From CAIVAT01 sp037141055 (GTDB taxonomy: Bacteria > Bacteroidota > Bacteroidia > Bacteroidales > FEN-979): a DNA stretch of 43,715 nt. The DNA is taken from contig JBAXDH010000013.1 in assembly GCA_037141055.1 (NCBI GenBank), forward strand, positions 1 through 43,715, in the 5' to 3' direction. A program made the position numbers and the translations under genes. The notes beneath the pieces were generated by a model. The model was given only the letters and a program-made list of their open reading frames with translations, was not told the DNA's origin and did not search any database. Below are positions 36,748-43,715 of this stretch, in pieces (positions within the stretch are counted from its first letter, which is position 1; each line of letters begins with the position of its first letter).

Positions 36748-39700
36748 GTGGATTCCCTGTTGGCATCCAACACTCATACTGCTATGGCCTCCGATAAGAA
36801 ACGTATACATGAACTTGAAGCGTCCCTGGTCGGGTTGGAACTTCAGAATAAGGAACTTCGGCAGGCTCTCGCGGAAGTCAGGACCGCGCTGCACAACAAG
36901 GAACAACAGTTCTGCAGTTACTTTGAACTGCCATTTACCGGCCGGGCCATTACCTCCCCCGGCAAAGGCTGGATTGATGTGAACCAGGCTCTTTGCGATA
37001 TGCTCGGCTACACAAAATCAGAATTGCTGAAGACAACCTGGACTGAATTGACGCATCCCGATGATTTGGGATCAGATATTGAACAATTCAACCGGGTTCT
37101 GTCGAACCAATCAGATGGATATACTATTTACAAACGCTTTATCCATAAAGAAGGCCAAATCGTTTATGCACATCTTGCCGTACAATGCGTGAGGCATCCC
37201 GACGCACAGGCTGACTATTTCGTTGCAATTATCATGGATCTCTCCGATCTTAAAAAGGTGGAGGAGGATTTGCAAAAGAAAATCCATGAACTCAGACGTT
37301 TCAACCAACCGGCTGTGGACAGGGAAATGAAATACCCGGCTGCAATCCCATATCGCATCCTTGTGGAAGAAATGAACGAAGGCGCTGTTTCCTTAACCAG
37401 GGATGGTACAATTCTCTATTACAACCGCCGCTGTGCAGAACTCCTTTTTTTACCATCGGAACATTTAGTGGGTTCAAACTTCTCACAGTTTATTGAAAAA
37501 AGTGATATAAAGAATTTCCGAAAGTTATTGAATACCGGTGCAAAAGTGAAATGCAGCGGAGTAGTTACATGCAGGGCCCGTGACGGCAATTCCATGCACC
37601 TGCTATATTCATTATGCCCGATGCCGGCAGGTTCTTCAGGAGATGTTTTCATGGTTATTACCGACATCAGTGAGTTAAAGCAAATGGAAAATGCCCTGAG
37701 GCAATCGCGTGATGATTTTGAGCGCCGCGTTGACGAAAGAACAGCAGAATTAAGAAGAATGAACGGGGAATTGGTTGCATCCCGTTTAGCCATTTTAAAC
37801 ATGATGACAGATGCTGTTGAAAGCAAAAAATCGCTTGAAAATGTCAACTCGATCCTTACCAGCGAAATCACAGAACGCAAACTGGCTGAACTATCCTTAA
37901 AGAAAAGCAGGGAGCAATACAGAAACCTGTTTGAAAATTCCCTTTTAAGCACCATGGTTATTGACCGCGAAGGGATTTTTCAGATGGTTAATCAAACAGC
38001 AGCGAATAAATTTGGATTGCCTCGGGATGAGATAATCGGGAAATCAATTTTCGATTTATTACCTCATGAAACAGCACAAAAATATTTTGAGTATAACCGC
38101 AGCCTGATTGACTCACGAGGGCAATTGGAATACGAAGATTCTTTTTTGCTGAAAGGTGAACAAAAGACATTTTTTATTCTTGACAAGGCCATTGGTGATG
38201 ATAACGGGGTTTGTGATACGCTCCTGAGCACCTCGATTGATATCACCGAAAGAACTCAGTTGGAAAATGTAAGAGATTTTCTGATCACATGCGGATATCC
38301 GGGCTCTCGTGAAACTTTCTTTGAATCCCTTGCGAAATATCTGTCTAAACTGCTGGGTGCTGAATACATTTGTATCGACAAACTTGAGGGTGATGGCTTG
38401 ACAGCGCAAACCATTGCAGTTTATAACGAGGGTCAATTTGAACCCAATGTATCCTACACACTGAAACAAACCCCCTGCGGCGAGGTGGTTGGAAAAACCA
38501 TCTGTTGTTTTCCGGAAAAAGTATGCCAGTTATTTCCTTATGATGATGCACTTCAGGAATTAAAAGCCGAAAGCTATATTGGAACTACCCTGTGGAGCTT
38601 TGACGGGAGGCCCATCGGGCTCATTGCGGTCATCGGGCAAAAACCGATGAAAAATACTGCTTTTGCTGAAGAGGTGTTGAAATTGGTCTCTATACGAGCC
38701 GCCGGTGAAATAGAAAGGAAGCAGGTGGAGGAGGAACTAAGAATGGCCAAAGAAAATGCTGAGGGAAATGCAGCCAGGTTGAAAATGGCCGCGGAGGTAA
38801 GCAATTCAGGGTCATATGAATGGGATATTTCGAAAGGCATTTTTTATTGGTCGGATGAATTCCTGAAGTTATTTGGGTTGCCGAAAAATACAGTGGCAGG
38901 ATTTGATGTCTGGATTAAAGCCCTGCATCCCGACGATGTTGAACCTGCTTCACGGAAAATTCAGGAAGCAATTGAAAACCGGTCAAACCTGTTAAATGAA
39001 TACCGGATTATCCTGCCCGGGAATGAAGTCAGGTGGATAAGGTCAACCGGGCATGTCACGTATGATAATGACACACCGGTAAGAATGCTTGGAATGTGCA
39101 TGGATATTTCGAAACAAAAACAGGGAGAAACGGAAATCCAGGCCATTAATGAGTCTCTTGAAACACGTATTGCTGAGCGAACCCGACAACTCGAAATCAT
39201 CAACAATCAACTCGCATTCCGTTTACATGAATTGGAACAGTTTTCCTATATATCAAACCATGACCTTAAGGAGCCCTTGCGCACGCTTATGCAATACACC
39301 GGGTTTATAAAGGAAGATTATGCCGGCAAACTTGACGAAGATGGCAATAAATACGTTGAGTTTGTCAGCATGGCAGCGGTCAGGATGGATGCGTTGATCA
39401 GGGATTTATTTGAGTATTCTTTACTTGGTAAAGAAAGGGTACGGTCGGTCGTAGCGTGCAAAAAAATTGTCGAAGATGTTCTGTCTGACATGAATGACAC
39501 TGTGCAAAAAAGCAATGCGAGAATAACAGTTCGGGAATTACCTGTATTGAATGGTTGTGAAACAGAACTGAGACTTTTGTTCCAGAACCTGATCTCGAAT
39601 GCAATTAAGTACCAGGGAAATGGAAATGTTCCGGAAATAGGTATTTCCGCCGAAGATCGTGAAAATGAATGGTTTTTTTCCATTAAGGACAATGGTATTG

Positions 39701-39888
39701 GCATTGATAAAAAGTACCATGAAAAGATTTTTATCATCTTTCAACGTTTGCATAACCGCAACGAATTTGAAGGGACAGGAATCGGTCTGGCGCACTGTAA
39801 AAAAATAGTGGAATTACATGGCGGTAAGATCTGGTTCGAATCAACCCCGGGAACTGGCAGTGTCTTTATGTTCACAATCCCCAAATAG
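36748..39888 (+). CDS. Multi-PAS/GAF sensor histidine kinase, soluble
   Basis: A 1046-residue kinase with no membrane segment. A coiled coil (about 15-55) leads to four PAS-type domains (about 55-172, 203-312, 388-502 and 685-790), with a GAF domain between the third and fourth (about 510-655). Long linkers of ERTAEL/ITERK type join them. The phospho-acceptor motif is YISNHDLKEPLRTL (H838), of the phytochrome-like HWE-unrelated HisKA type. The ATPase boxes are NLISNAIKY, DNGIGI and GTGIGLAHCKK. There is no receiver or output domain. The frame opens at GTG 36748, but the ATG at 36784 (residue 13) is an equally plausible start. It sits next to a decayed kinase-regulator pair with a similar N-terminal coil (LELQNKELRQA against LELQNKELLQA), so it may be a surviving paralogue. 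Its stimulus is unknown. Confidence 0.93.
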   Translation: MDSLLASNTHTAMASDKKRIHELEASLVGLELQNKELRQALAEVRTALHNKEQQFCSYFELPFTGRAITSPGKGWIDVNQALCDMLGYTKSELLKTTWTELTHPDDLGSDIEQFNRVLSNQSDGYTIYKRFIHKEGQIVYAHLAVQCVRHPDAQADYFVAIIMDLSDLKKVEEDLQKKIHELRRFNQPAVDREMKYPAAIPYRILVEEMNEGAVSLTRDGTILYYNRRCAELLFLPSEHLVGSNFSQFIEKSDIKNFRKLLNTGAKVKCSGVVTCRARDGNSMHLLYSLCPMPAGSSGDVFMVITDISELKQMENALRQSRDDFERRVDERTAELRRMNGELVASRLAILNMMTDAVESKKSLENVNSILTSEITERKLAELSLKKSREQYRNLFENSLLSTMVIDREGIFQMVNQTAANKFGLPRDEIIGKSIFDLLPHETAQKYFEYNRSLIDSRGQLEYEDSFLLKGEQKTFFILDKAIGDDNGVCDTLLSTSIDITERTQLENVRDFLITCGYPGSRETFFESLAKYLSKLLGAEYICIDKLEGDGLTAQTIAVYNEGQFEPNVSYTLKQTPCGEVVGKTICCFPEKVCQLFPYDDALQELKAESYIGTTLWSFDGRPIGLIAVIGQKPMKNTAFAEEVLKLVSIRAAGEIERKQVEEELRMAKENAEGNAARLKMAAEVSNSGSYEWDISKGIFYWSDEFLKLFGLPKNTVAGFDVWIKALHPDDVEPASRKIQEAIENRSNLLNEYRIILPGNEVRWIRSTGHVTYDNDTPVRMLGMCMDISKQKQGETEIQAINESLETRIAERTRQLEIINNQLAFRLHELEQFSYISNHDLKEPLRTLMQYTGFIKEDYAGKLDEDGNKYVEFVSMAAVRMDALIRDLFEYSLLGKERVRSVVACKKIVEDVLSDMNDTVQKSNARITVRELPVLNGCETELRLLFQNLISNAIKYQGNGNVPEIGISAEDRENEWFFSIKDNGIGIDKKYHEKIFIIFQRLHNRNEFEGTGIGLAHCKKIVELHGGKIWFESTPGTGSVFMFTIPK

Positions 39889-39945
39889 GCATTTACAGGG
39901 AAACCGGAACAATGCAGTGAACCAGCGATATGAAAGCAATTTGTG

Positions 39946-39992
39946 TTTTACTCAATGTGTTGAGTAAAATATCTCAACACGTTGAGATATTT
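39946..39992. promoter_or_regulatory. Two tandem operator-like inverted repeats before the AAA ATPase gene
   Basis: The first dyad has 10-nt arms TTTTACTCAA (39946-39955) and TTGAGTAAAA (39960-39969). The second has 12-nt arms AAATATCTCAAC (39967-39978) and GTTGAGATATTT (39981-39992). Both share the core CTCAA-N4-TTGAG. Their centres are 22 bp apart, about two helical turns, so one protein could bind both on the same face. The second dyad ends 2 nt before the -7 element and would block polymerase. Confidence 0.8.
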
Positions 39993-39994
39993 AT

Positions 39995-40002
39995 TATTTT
40001 TG
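39995..40002 (+). promoter_or_regulatory. -7 element of the AAA ATPase promoter
   Basis: TATTTTTG matches TAnnTTTG, 13 nt before the ATG at 40016. The region of the -33 element lies inside the second operator-like dyad. Confidence 0.65.
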
Positions 40003-40015
40003 CAAAAACTCAATC

Positions 40016-41197
40016 ATGTTTCAGCGTCCATACTATACGAAAATCCGGGAAAGGCTTGGATTGAACCGTAAGTTTATCCAGGTCCTGATGGGCCCCCGGC
40101 AGGTTGGGAAAACAACGATCGTCCGGCAGCTCCTGGAAAAATATTCTTTCCCCTGGCATTATGCATCGGCGGATGAAGCAACCCAACCTCTCTGGCTGCA
40201 ACAGCAATGGGAAACGATCCGGTTGAAAGCACGTTCAGCCGAATCTTCGGAAGCCTTGCTGGTGATCGATGAAATTCAAAAAATTCCTGATTGGAGCAAC
40301 CAGGTTAAAATCCAATGGGACAAAGACAGCTTTGATAATGTTCCCATAAAACTCATCCTGCTTGGTTCATCACAGCTTATGCTGCAAAAGGGTTTGAGCG
40401 AATCGCTGGCCGGGCGTTTTGAAGTGATCTATATTCCCCACTGGTCATATCCGGAAATGCATGATGCCTTTGGTTTTACAGTTGATGATTTTATCTGGTT
40501 TGGTGGGTATCCGGGTCCTGCTGATTTGATAACTGACGAAAGCCGTTGGAAGGAGTATATCCGTCATTCGTTAATTGAAACCACTTTGATGCGGGACATA
40601 TTATTAATGGTGCGCATTGACAAACCGGTTTTGCTTCGGAACCTGTTCGATTTAGCATGTTCATTTTCTGGTCAGATACTTTCATATAATAAAATCCTCG
40701 GCCGGTTGAAGGATGCCGGGAATACGACCACATTGGCACATTACCTTAAACTCCTGGAAGGAGCCGGAATGATCAAAGGATTGGAGAAATATTCTCCTTC
40801 TGCAATCCGTCAGCGTGCCTCCAGCCCAAAGTTCCAGGTATTCAACATGGCGTTGATGTCGGCGTTGAGTTTAAACCAGCACAAGGAAGTAGTCGGGCAA
40901 CCGGAGATTTATGGCCGATGGGTCGAATCTGCCATAGGGACCCACCTGATCAATCAAGCCATTACAGAAAATATAAACCTTTACTATTGGAGGGAAGGCA
41001 ACCACGAAGTGGATTTCGTTTTGCAAAAGGGAAACAAAACAGTTGGTATAGAAGTGAAAAGTGGACGGAATAAACAATCTACGGGCATTCCTGCTTTCTC
41101 CCAACGTTTCAATCCAACAAAAATCCTGCTTGTCGGCAGGGAGGGAATTCCCATTGAGGAATTCTTAACAACACCGGTTTCCAACTTGTTTTTTTAA
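40016..41197 (+). CDS. AAA ATPase with DUF4143-type C-terminal nuclease-like domain
   Basis: A 393-residue protein of the AAA_14/DUF4143 group. Walker A is GPRQVGKTT (26-34), Walker B is LLVIDEIQKI (D85, E86) and sensor 1 is LILLGSSQ (113-120). A middle winged-helix-like segment (about 205-260: ILSYNKILGRLKDAGNTTTLAHYLKLLEGAGMI) precedes the C-terminal domain. That domain carries a PD-(D/E)XK-like set: E304 (RWVESAIG), D333 (HEVDFVL) and E346-x-K348 (GIEVKSG). Such genes are widespread, patchily distributed accessory genes with no settled function. The nuclease-like residues are intact here. The promoter is overlapped by two inverted repeats, suggesting tight control. It stands alone, 127 nt from the kinase gene. 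Confidence 0.88.
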   Translation: MFQRPYYTKIRERLGLNRKFIQVLMGPRQVGKTTIVRQLLEKYSFPWHYASADEATQPLWLQQQWETIRLKARSAESSEALLVIDEIQKIPDWSNQVKIQWDKDSFDNVPIKLILLGSSQLMLQKGLSESLAGRFEVIYIPHWSYPEMHDAFGFTVDDFIWFGGYPGPADLITDESRWKEYIRHSLIETTLMRDILLMVRIDKPVLLRNLFDLACSFSGQILSYNKILGRLKDAGNTTTLAHYLKLLEGAGMIKGLEKYSPSAIRQRASSPKFQVFNMALMSALSLNQHKEVVGQPEIYGRWVESAIGTHLINQAITENINLYYWREGNHEVDFVLQKGNKTVGIEVKSGRNKQSTGIPAFSQRFNPTKILLVGREGIPIEEFLTTPVSNLFF

Positions 41198-41233
41198 CCC
41201 GGAAAATCATCCTGGCAAGCCCAATCGGGTTAA
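41194..41233. repeat. Inverted repeat after the AAA ATPase gene
   Basis: TTAACCCG (41194-41201) and CGGGTTAA (41226-41233) are perfect 8-nt arms with a 24-nt loop. The left arm overlaps the ATPase stop codon. No T-run follows on the + strand, so a terminator role is doubtful. Confidence 0.4.
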
Positions 41234-41234
41234 G

Positions 41235-41306
41235 GCTCAAAAATGATGAACATATGGCTCAATTATGATTGTTTTTGAGCTTTATTTTATATATTTGTGA
41301 GCCATA
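41235..41306. promoter_or_regulatory. Interleaved GGCTCA/TGAGCC repeats over the Fic gene promoter
   Basis: GCTCAAAAA (41235-41243) pairs with TTTTTGAGC (41272-41280), and TATGGCTCA (41253-41261) pairs with TGAGCCATA (41298-41306). The two downstream copies flank the -7 element, lying between -33 and -7 and immediately after -7. Four copies of one short motif in alternating orientation suggest an operator. The winged-helix domain at the N-terminus of the Fic protein is a natural candidate to bind it. Confidence 0.7.
41269..41297 (+). promoter_or_regulatory. Promoter of the Fic gene
   Basis: TTG (41269-41271), an 18-nt spacer and TATATTTG (41290-41297) fit the Bacteroidota promoter consensus. 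The -7 element is 21 nt before the ATG at 41319. Confidence 0.7.
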
Positions 41307-41318
41307 AATATTTCAAGT

Positions 41319-42368
41319 ATGACAAAATCGGGTTCTCAATTAAGGGGTGTTATCGTAGATTACATTAAGAATCACCCAGATTGTTCATCGAAACAAATCC
41401 ATGAGGGTATCGGGCAGGAATGGGGTTATGCCACCGTCAAACGATCCATCCAGGTCTTGCTTTCTGACAATCTGATTGTCGCCCTTGGTAAAGGCAAAGG
41501 AACAAAGTACGAAATCAGTCGGTCCTATGAGTTACTGATCCCAATCGAACCAGACAAGTACTTTCAAAAGGAAATCGATGAACGTGAGATCAAGACAGAC
41601 TTCAACCTTAACCTGATCTCTGATCAACTGAAGGGAATTTCACTTTTTACTGACCAGGAACATGCGTTCCTGGACCAACTTCAAAGCACGTTTAAGAAAA
41701 ACACTGAAGGCTTGGCACCCCAGGAATTTAAAAGGGAATTTGAGCGCCTGGCAATAGATTTGAGTTGGAAATCCTCACAGATAGAGGGAAATACCTATTC
41801 TTTGCTGGAAACAGAACGCCTGTTAAAGGAACAGGAAACAGCATCAGGAAAAACAAAAGATGAGGCCACCATGCTTCTGAATCATAAGGCCGCGCTGGAT
41901 TTTATTCTGGAACACCCCAATTACATTCAGCCATTATCCCTTGCCGGTATTGAAGATATACACAGTCTTCTGATCAAAGACCTGAATGTTGCCCGGAATA
42001 TCCGAAAACGAAGAGTCGGTATCACTGGAACCAATTACCGCCCGCTGGACAATGAATTTCAAATCAGGGAATCACTTCAAAGCCTGTGCGCTTTAATTAA
42101 CGGGCGCAGCGATATTTTTGAAAAAGCATTGATGGTGCTGGTGTTAATCTCGTACATCCAGCCCTTTGAAGATGGCAACAAAAGAACAGCGCGTATCATC
42201 AGCAATGCAGTGTTGATGAATTATCAATATTGCCCGTTATCCTTTCGGACTGTTGACCCGATCGACTACAAAAAAGCGATGCTGATATTTTATGAGCAGA
42301 ACAATATCAGTGCGTTCAAAAAGATATTTATCGAACAATTTGAATTTGCAGTGAGAACCTATTTCTAA
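41319..42368 (+). CDS. Winged-helix Fic-family protein with His-to-Gln change in the catalytic motif
   Basis: A 349-residue protein. The N-terminus (about 1-70: HPDCSSKQIHEGIGQEWGYATVKRSIQVLLSDNLI in two parts) is a winged helix-turn-helix. An inhibitory-helix motif S-x3-E-G-N follows (S152, E156), the class II arrangement. The Fic core motif, normally HPFxDGNxR, reads QPFEDGNKRT (281-290). The codon is CAG, so the His needed for AMP transfer in canonical Fic enzymes is Gln281. The rest of the core, including the Asp/Gly/Asn/Lys/Arg, is intact. It could be an inactive or altered nucleotide-binding regulator, possibly autoregulating through GGCTCA repeats in its promoter. A toxin role is not supported: no antitoxin gene is adjacent. 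Confidence 0.9.
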   Translation: MTKSGSQLRGVIVDYIKNHPDCSSKQIHEGIGQEWGYATVKRSIQVLLSDNLIVALGKGKGTKYEISRSYELLIPIEPDKYFQKEIDEREIKTDFNLNLISDQLKGISLFTDQEHAFLDQLQSTFKKNTEGLAPQEFKREFERLAIDLSWKSSQIEGNTYSLLETERLLKEQETASGKTKDEATMLLNHKAALDFILEHPNYIQPLSLAGIEDIHSLLIKDLNVARNIRKRRVGITGTNYRPLDNEFQIRESLQSLCALINGRSDIFEKALMVLVLISYIQPFEDGNKRTARIISNAVLMNYQYCPLSFRTVDPIDYKKAMLIFYEQNNISAFKKIFIEQFEFAVRTYF

Positions 42369-42452
42369 GCTGATAATCAGTCTTAGACTGTATGCAGAAA
42401 TGGTAAAGTACTCCGAAACACTTTATTTATCAGCATTATCGGAGGTCGGGAG

Positions 42453-42526
42453 TGGAGTATACCGGAGTCGAACCGGTGACTTCTGCATTGCGAACGCAGC
42501 GCTCTGGCCATCTGAGCTAATACCCC
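42453..42526 (-). tRNA. tRNA-Ala (anticodon CGC)
   Basis: A 74-nt cloverleaf is read on the minus strand. Acceptor GGGGTAT pairs with ATACTCC and includes the G3-U70 wobble pair that defines alanine tRNAs. The D arm is GCTC/GAGC. The anticodon stem CTGCG/TGCAG encloses the loop TTCGCAA, giving anticodon CGC. The T arm is ACCGG/CCGGT with loop TTCGACT. The discriminator is A. The CCA end is not encoded (CTC follows). Confidence 0.96.
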
Positions 42527-42551
42527 AATGAATAATTGTAAGAACGGGAGG

Positions 42552-42559
42552 CAAAGATA
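42552..42559 (-). promoter_or_regulatory. -7 element of the tRNA-Ala promoter
   Basis: On the minus strand the sequence is TATCTTTG, a perfect TAnnTTTG, placed 25 nt upstream of the tRNA 5' end. No TTTG is found at the -33 position, which is not unusual for stable RNA promoters. Confidence 0.6.
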
Positions 42560-42565
42560 TTGCAA

Positions 42566-42667
42566 ATTACGATTGGACGAGTTACGATTTACGATTGTTC
42601 GCAATGCTATTCGTCAATCGTAAATCATTCAATTTAATCTGAAATCGTAAATCGTCCAATCGTAAAT
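42566..42667. repeat. Inverted ACGATT/AATCGT repeat between the cytochrome c and tRNA genes
   Basis: The left arm at 42566-42589 and right arm at 42643-42667 are complementary over about 24 nt with one or two single-base gaps. Each is built from AATCGTAAAT-type units, with another unit (AATCGTAAAT, 42616-42625) in the loop. It may serve as a terminator for the minus-strand cytochrome gene. A shorter version of the right arm occurs at 23479-23498, so it is a dispersed repeat. Confidence 0.7.
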
Positions 42668-43650
42668 CATCCCGCCGGTTTCACCTTTGCAACCTTGTTG
42701 CTCACCGGCTTCAGGCTATGCAGGTATTTATACATGGCAGTCAAATCGGTGGTATCCATCCCGGCATACATGGTCCACGGCATGATGGATTGCATCTCTC
42801 CGTTCTGGAGGACCGGCGGTTTAAACGTTGACAGATCATAGGTTTTAAAGCGAAAGATAAACGCCTCCTTCGTCCATTTTCCAATGCCTGTTTCCTCGTC
42901 CGGGGTAATGTTGGCGGATAAAAGCAGGCTGCCGTCCGGCATCTGGAATTCACGTCCACCGGTATACGCCAGTGATTTTACAATCTGGCCGTGTTCAGCC
43001 GGCGTATGGCATTCGATGCAACCCGAGGCCCTGACCAGGTATTCGCCGTATCCAAGGGTATCGGTTGCAGGAGGATGCGGCATCGGCGACGCTTTGGCAG
43101 GAATCAGGTGGAGGATGACACTCATCGGGAATGTGGGGTTTGATCTGCCCGGGAGGTAGTCAATCGACGGCAGGCTGCGGATATAGGCGATTACACTGCA
43201 GATGTCTTCCGTATCCAGTGTTCCGTATGCCGGATACGGCATGATCGGGAACAACGGGTGACCGTCCCTGCTCACGCCGCTTGTGATGGCACGGTAAATT
43301 TCAGCATCGGTCCAGTCTTTCAAACGGAAAGGAGTGATATTCGCAGACATGAATTTTCCCGGGAAACCTAATTTCTCGTCAAAAACTTCGCCTCCCTTTC
43401 CTTCCGTTCCGGGAGTTAGTGGTCCTGAGAATTTGCCCCAGTCGCGGGTTGAATGGCAATCCATGCAAACCATTACGTGGTTGGCAAGGTATTTTCCGCG
43501 TTCGATGCGTTGAGGAGTTATTTCTACCTTCATTTCCGTTACCGGTATATTGGGAAGAAACCAGACGATATACAGAATAATCCCGGCAACGATGGCAACC
43601 ATAGCAGCAGCCAGTACACCCAGGATCATGGGCCATTTTTTCTTTTTCAT
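42667..43650 (-). CDS. Membrane-anchored diheme cytochrome c
   Basis: A 327-residue protein with an N-terminal membrane anchor (about 7-31, hydrophobic after KKKKW) and the rest in the periplasm. Two c-type heme sites are present: C62-x2-C65-H66 (VCMDCH) and C211-x2-C214-H215 (GCIECH). Candidate axial Met ligands are M137 (FPIMPYP) and M290 (SIMPW). The two halves look like a tandem duplication of a class I cytochrome c domain, each with an SANITP stretch (residues 102-107 and 245-250). It probably carries electrons between a membrane dehydrogenase and a terminal oxidase. The gene has its own promoter at 43671-43701 and is the last in the window. The partner enzyme is not visible. Confidence 0.92.
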   Translation of the reverse strand: MKKKKWPMILGVLAAAMVAIVAGIILYIVWFLPNIPVTEMKVEITPQRIERGKYLANHVMVCMDCHSTRDWGKFSGPLTPGTEGKGGEVFDEKLGFPGKFMSANITPFRLKDWTDAEIYRAITSGVSRDGHPLFPIMPYPAYGTLDTEDICSVIAYIRSLPSIDYLPGRSNPTFPMSVILHLIPAKASPMPHPPATDTLGYGEYLVRASGCIECHTPAEHGQIVKSLAYTGGREFQMPDGSLLLSANITPDEETGIGKWTKEAFIFRFKTYDLSTFKPPVLQNGEMQSIMPWTMYAGMDTTDLTAMYKYLHSLKPVSNKVAKVKPAG

Positions 43651-43670
43651 GAATTCAGGTTTTAGTAACT

Positions 43671-43701
43671 TAAAAATAATTTCGTAGCCAAAAATGGCAA
43701 A
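43671..43701 (-). promoter_or_regulatory. Promoter of the diheme cytochrome c gene
   Basis: On the minus strand, TTTG (complement of 43698-43701), a 19-nt spacer and TATTTTTA (complement of 43671-43678) match TTTG-N19-TAnnTTTG with one mismatch. The -7 element lies 20 nt upstream of the start codon. Confidence 0.6.
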
Positions 43702-43715
43702 ATATTTGGGTTAAA

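Noticed and set aside
41319..42368. Fic toxin-antitoxin module
   Set aside because: No antitoxin gene is adjacent, the inhibitory motif is within the same protein, and the catalytic His is replaced.
42566..42667. CRISPR-like array of AATCGTAAAT units
   Set aside because: Units are short, irregularly spaced and in both orientations, with no constant repeat-spacer pattern and no cas genes.

Overview
The window is a piece of a Bacteroidota chromosome. The evidence is SusC/SusD pairs, glycoside hydrolases with lipoprotein signals, type IX secretion (T9SS) C-terminal tails, near absence of Shine-Dalgarno sequences, and several promoters of the Bacteroidota form TTTG-N19-TAnnTTTG. The T9SS tails argue against gut Bacteroides and for an environmental, free-living lineage. 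No species can be named from the sequence.

Region 1 (1-24895) is a large glucan-degradation locus. In order on the + strand it holds: the tail of a SusD (1-59), a GH30 lipoprotein, SusC1-SusD1, a T9SS-secreted GH5 with two CBM6-like domains, a second GH30, a GH3 with a PA14 insert, SusC2-SusD2, a LamG-like surface lipoprotein, a GH144 endo-beta-1,2-glucanase-type lipoprotein with two Ig-like domains, and a second GH3. Gaps between genes are mostly 5-90 nt. The first half (two GH30, GH5, GH3) fits beta-1,6/beta-1,3-glucan. The second half (GH144 plus GH3) fits beta-1,2-glucan. Three SusD-type proteins are represented. No SusR, HTCS or ECF/anti-sigma regulator is present, and neither SusC has room for an STN signalling domain.

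Region 2 (23501-27862, minus strand) is a compact operon: FIST-domain sensor, hybrid PAS histidine kinase (11-nt overlap), then a second, divergent GH144-like enzyme (20-nt gap). It has a consensus promoter at 27832-27862. It converges on the + strand locus and is the only visible candidate link between signalling and the glucan genes.

Region 3 (27924-35361) holds a 792-residue T9SS-exported protein of unknown function and a beta-oxidation-type cluster: enoyl-CoA hydratase, 3-hydroxyacyl-CoA dehydrogenase, SCP-x-like thiolase and nitronate monooxygenase. A small exported protein follows.

Region 4 (35396-39888) is signalling DNA in decay: a PAS kinase/NarL-type regulator pair broken by a nonsense codon, frameshifts and several internal deletions, followed by an intact 1046-residue PAS/GAF kinase.

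Region 5 (39946-42526) holds two accessory genes, an AAA ATPase with DUF4143-type C-terminus and a winged-helix Fic protein whose catalytic His is Gln. Each promoter is overlapped by operator-like inverted repeats built on CTCA/TGAG. They lie beside a tRNA-Ala(CGC) gene. A membrane-anchored diheme cytochrome c ends the window.
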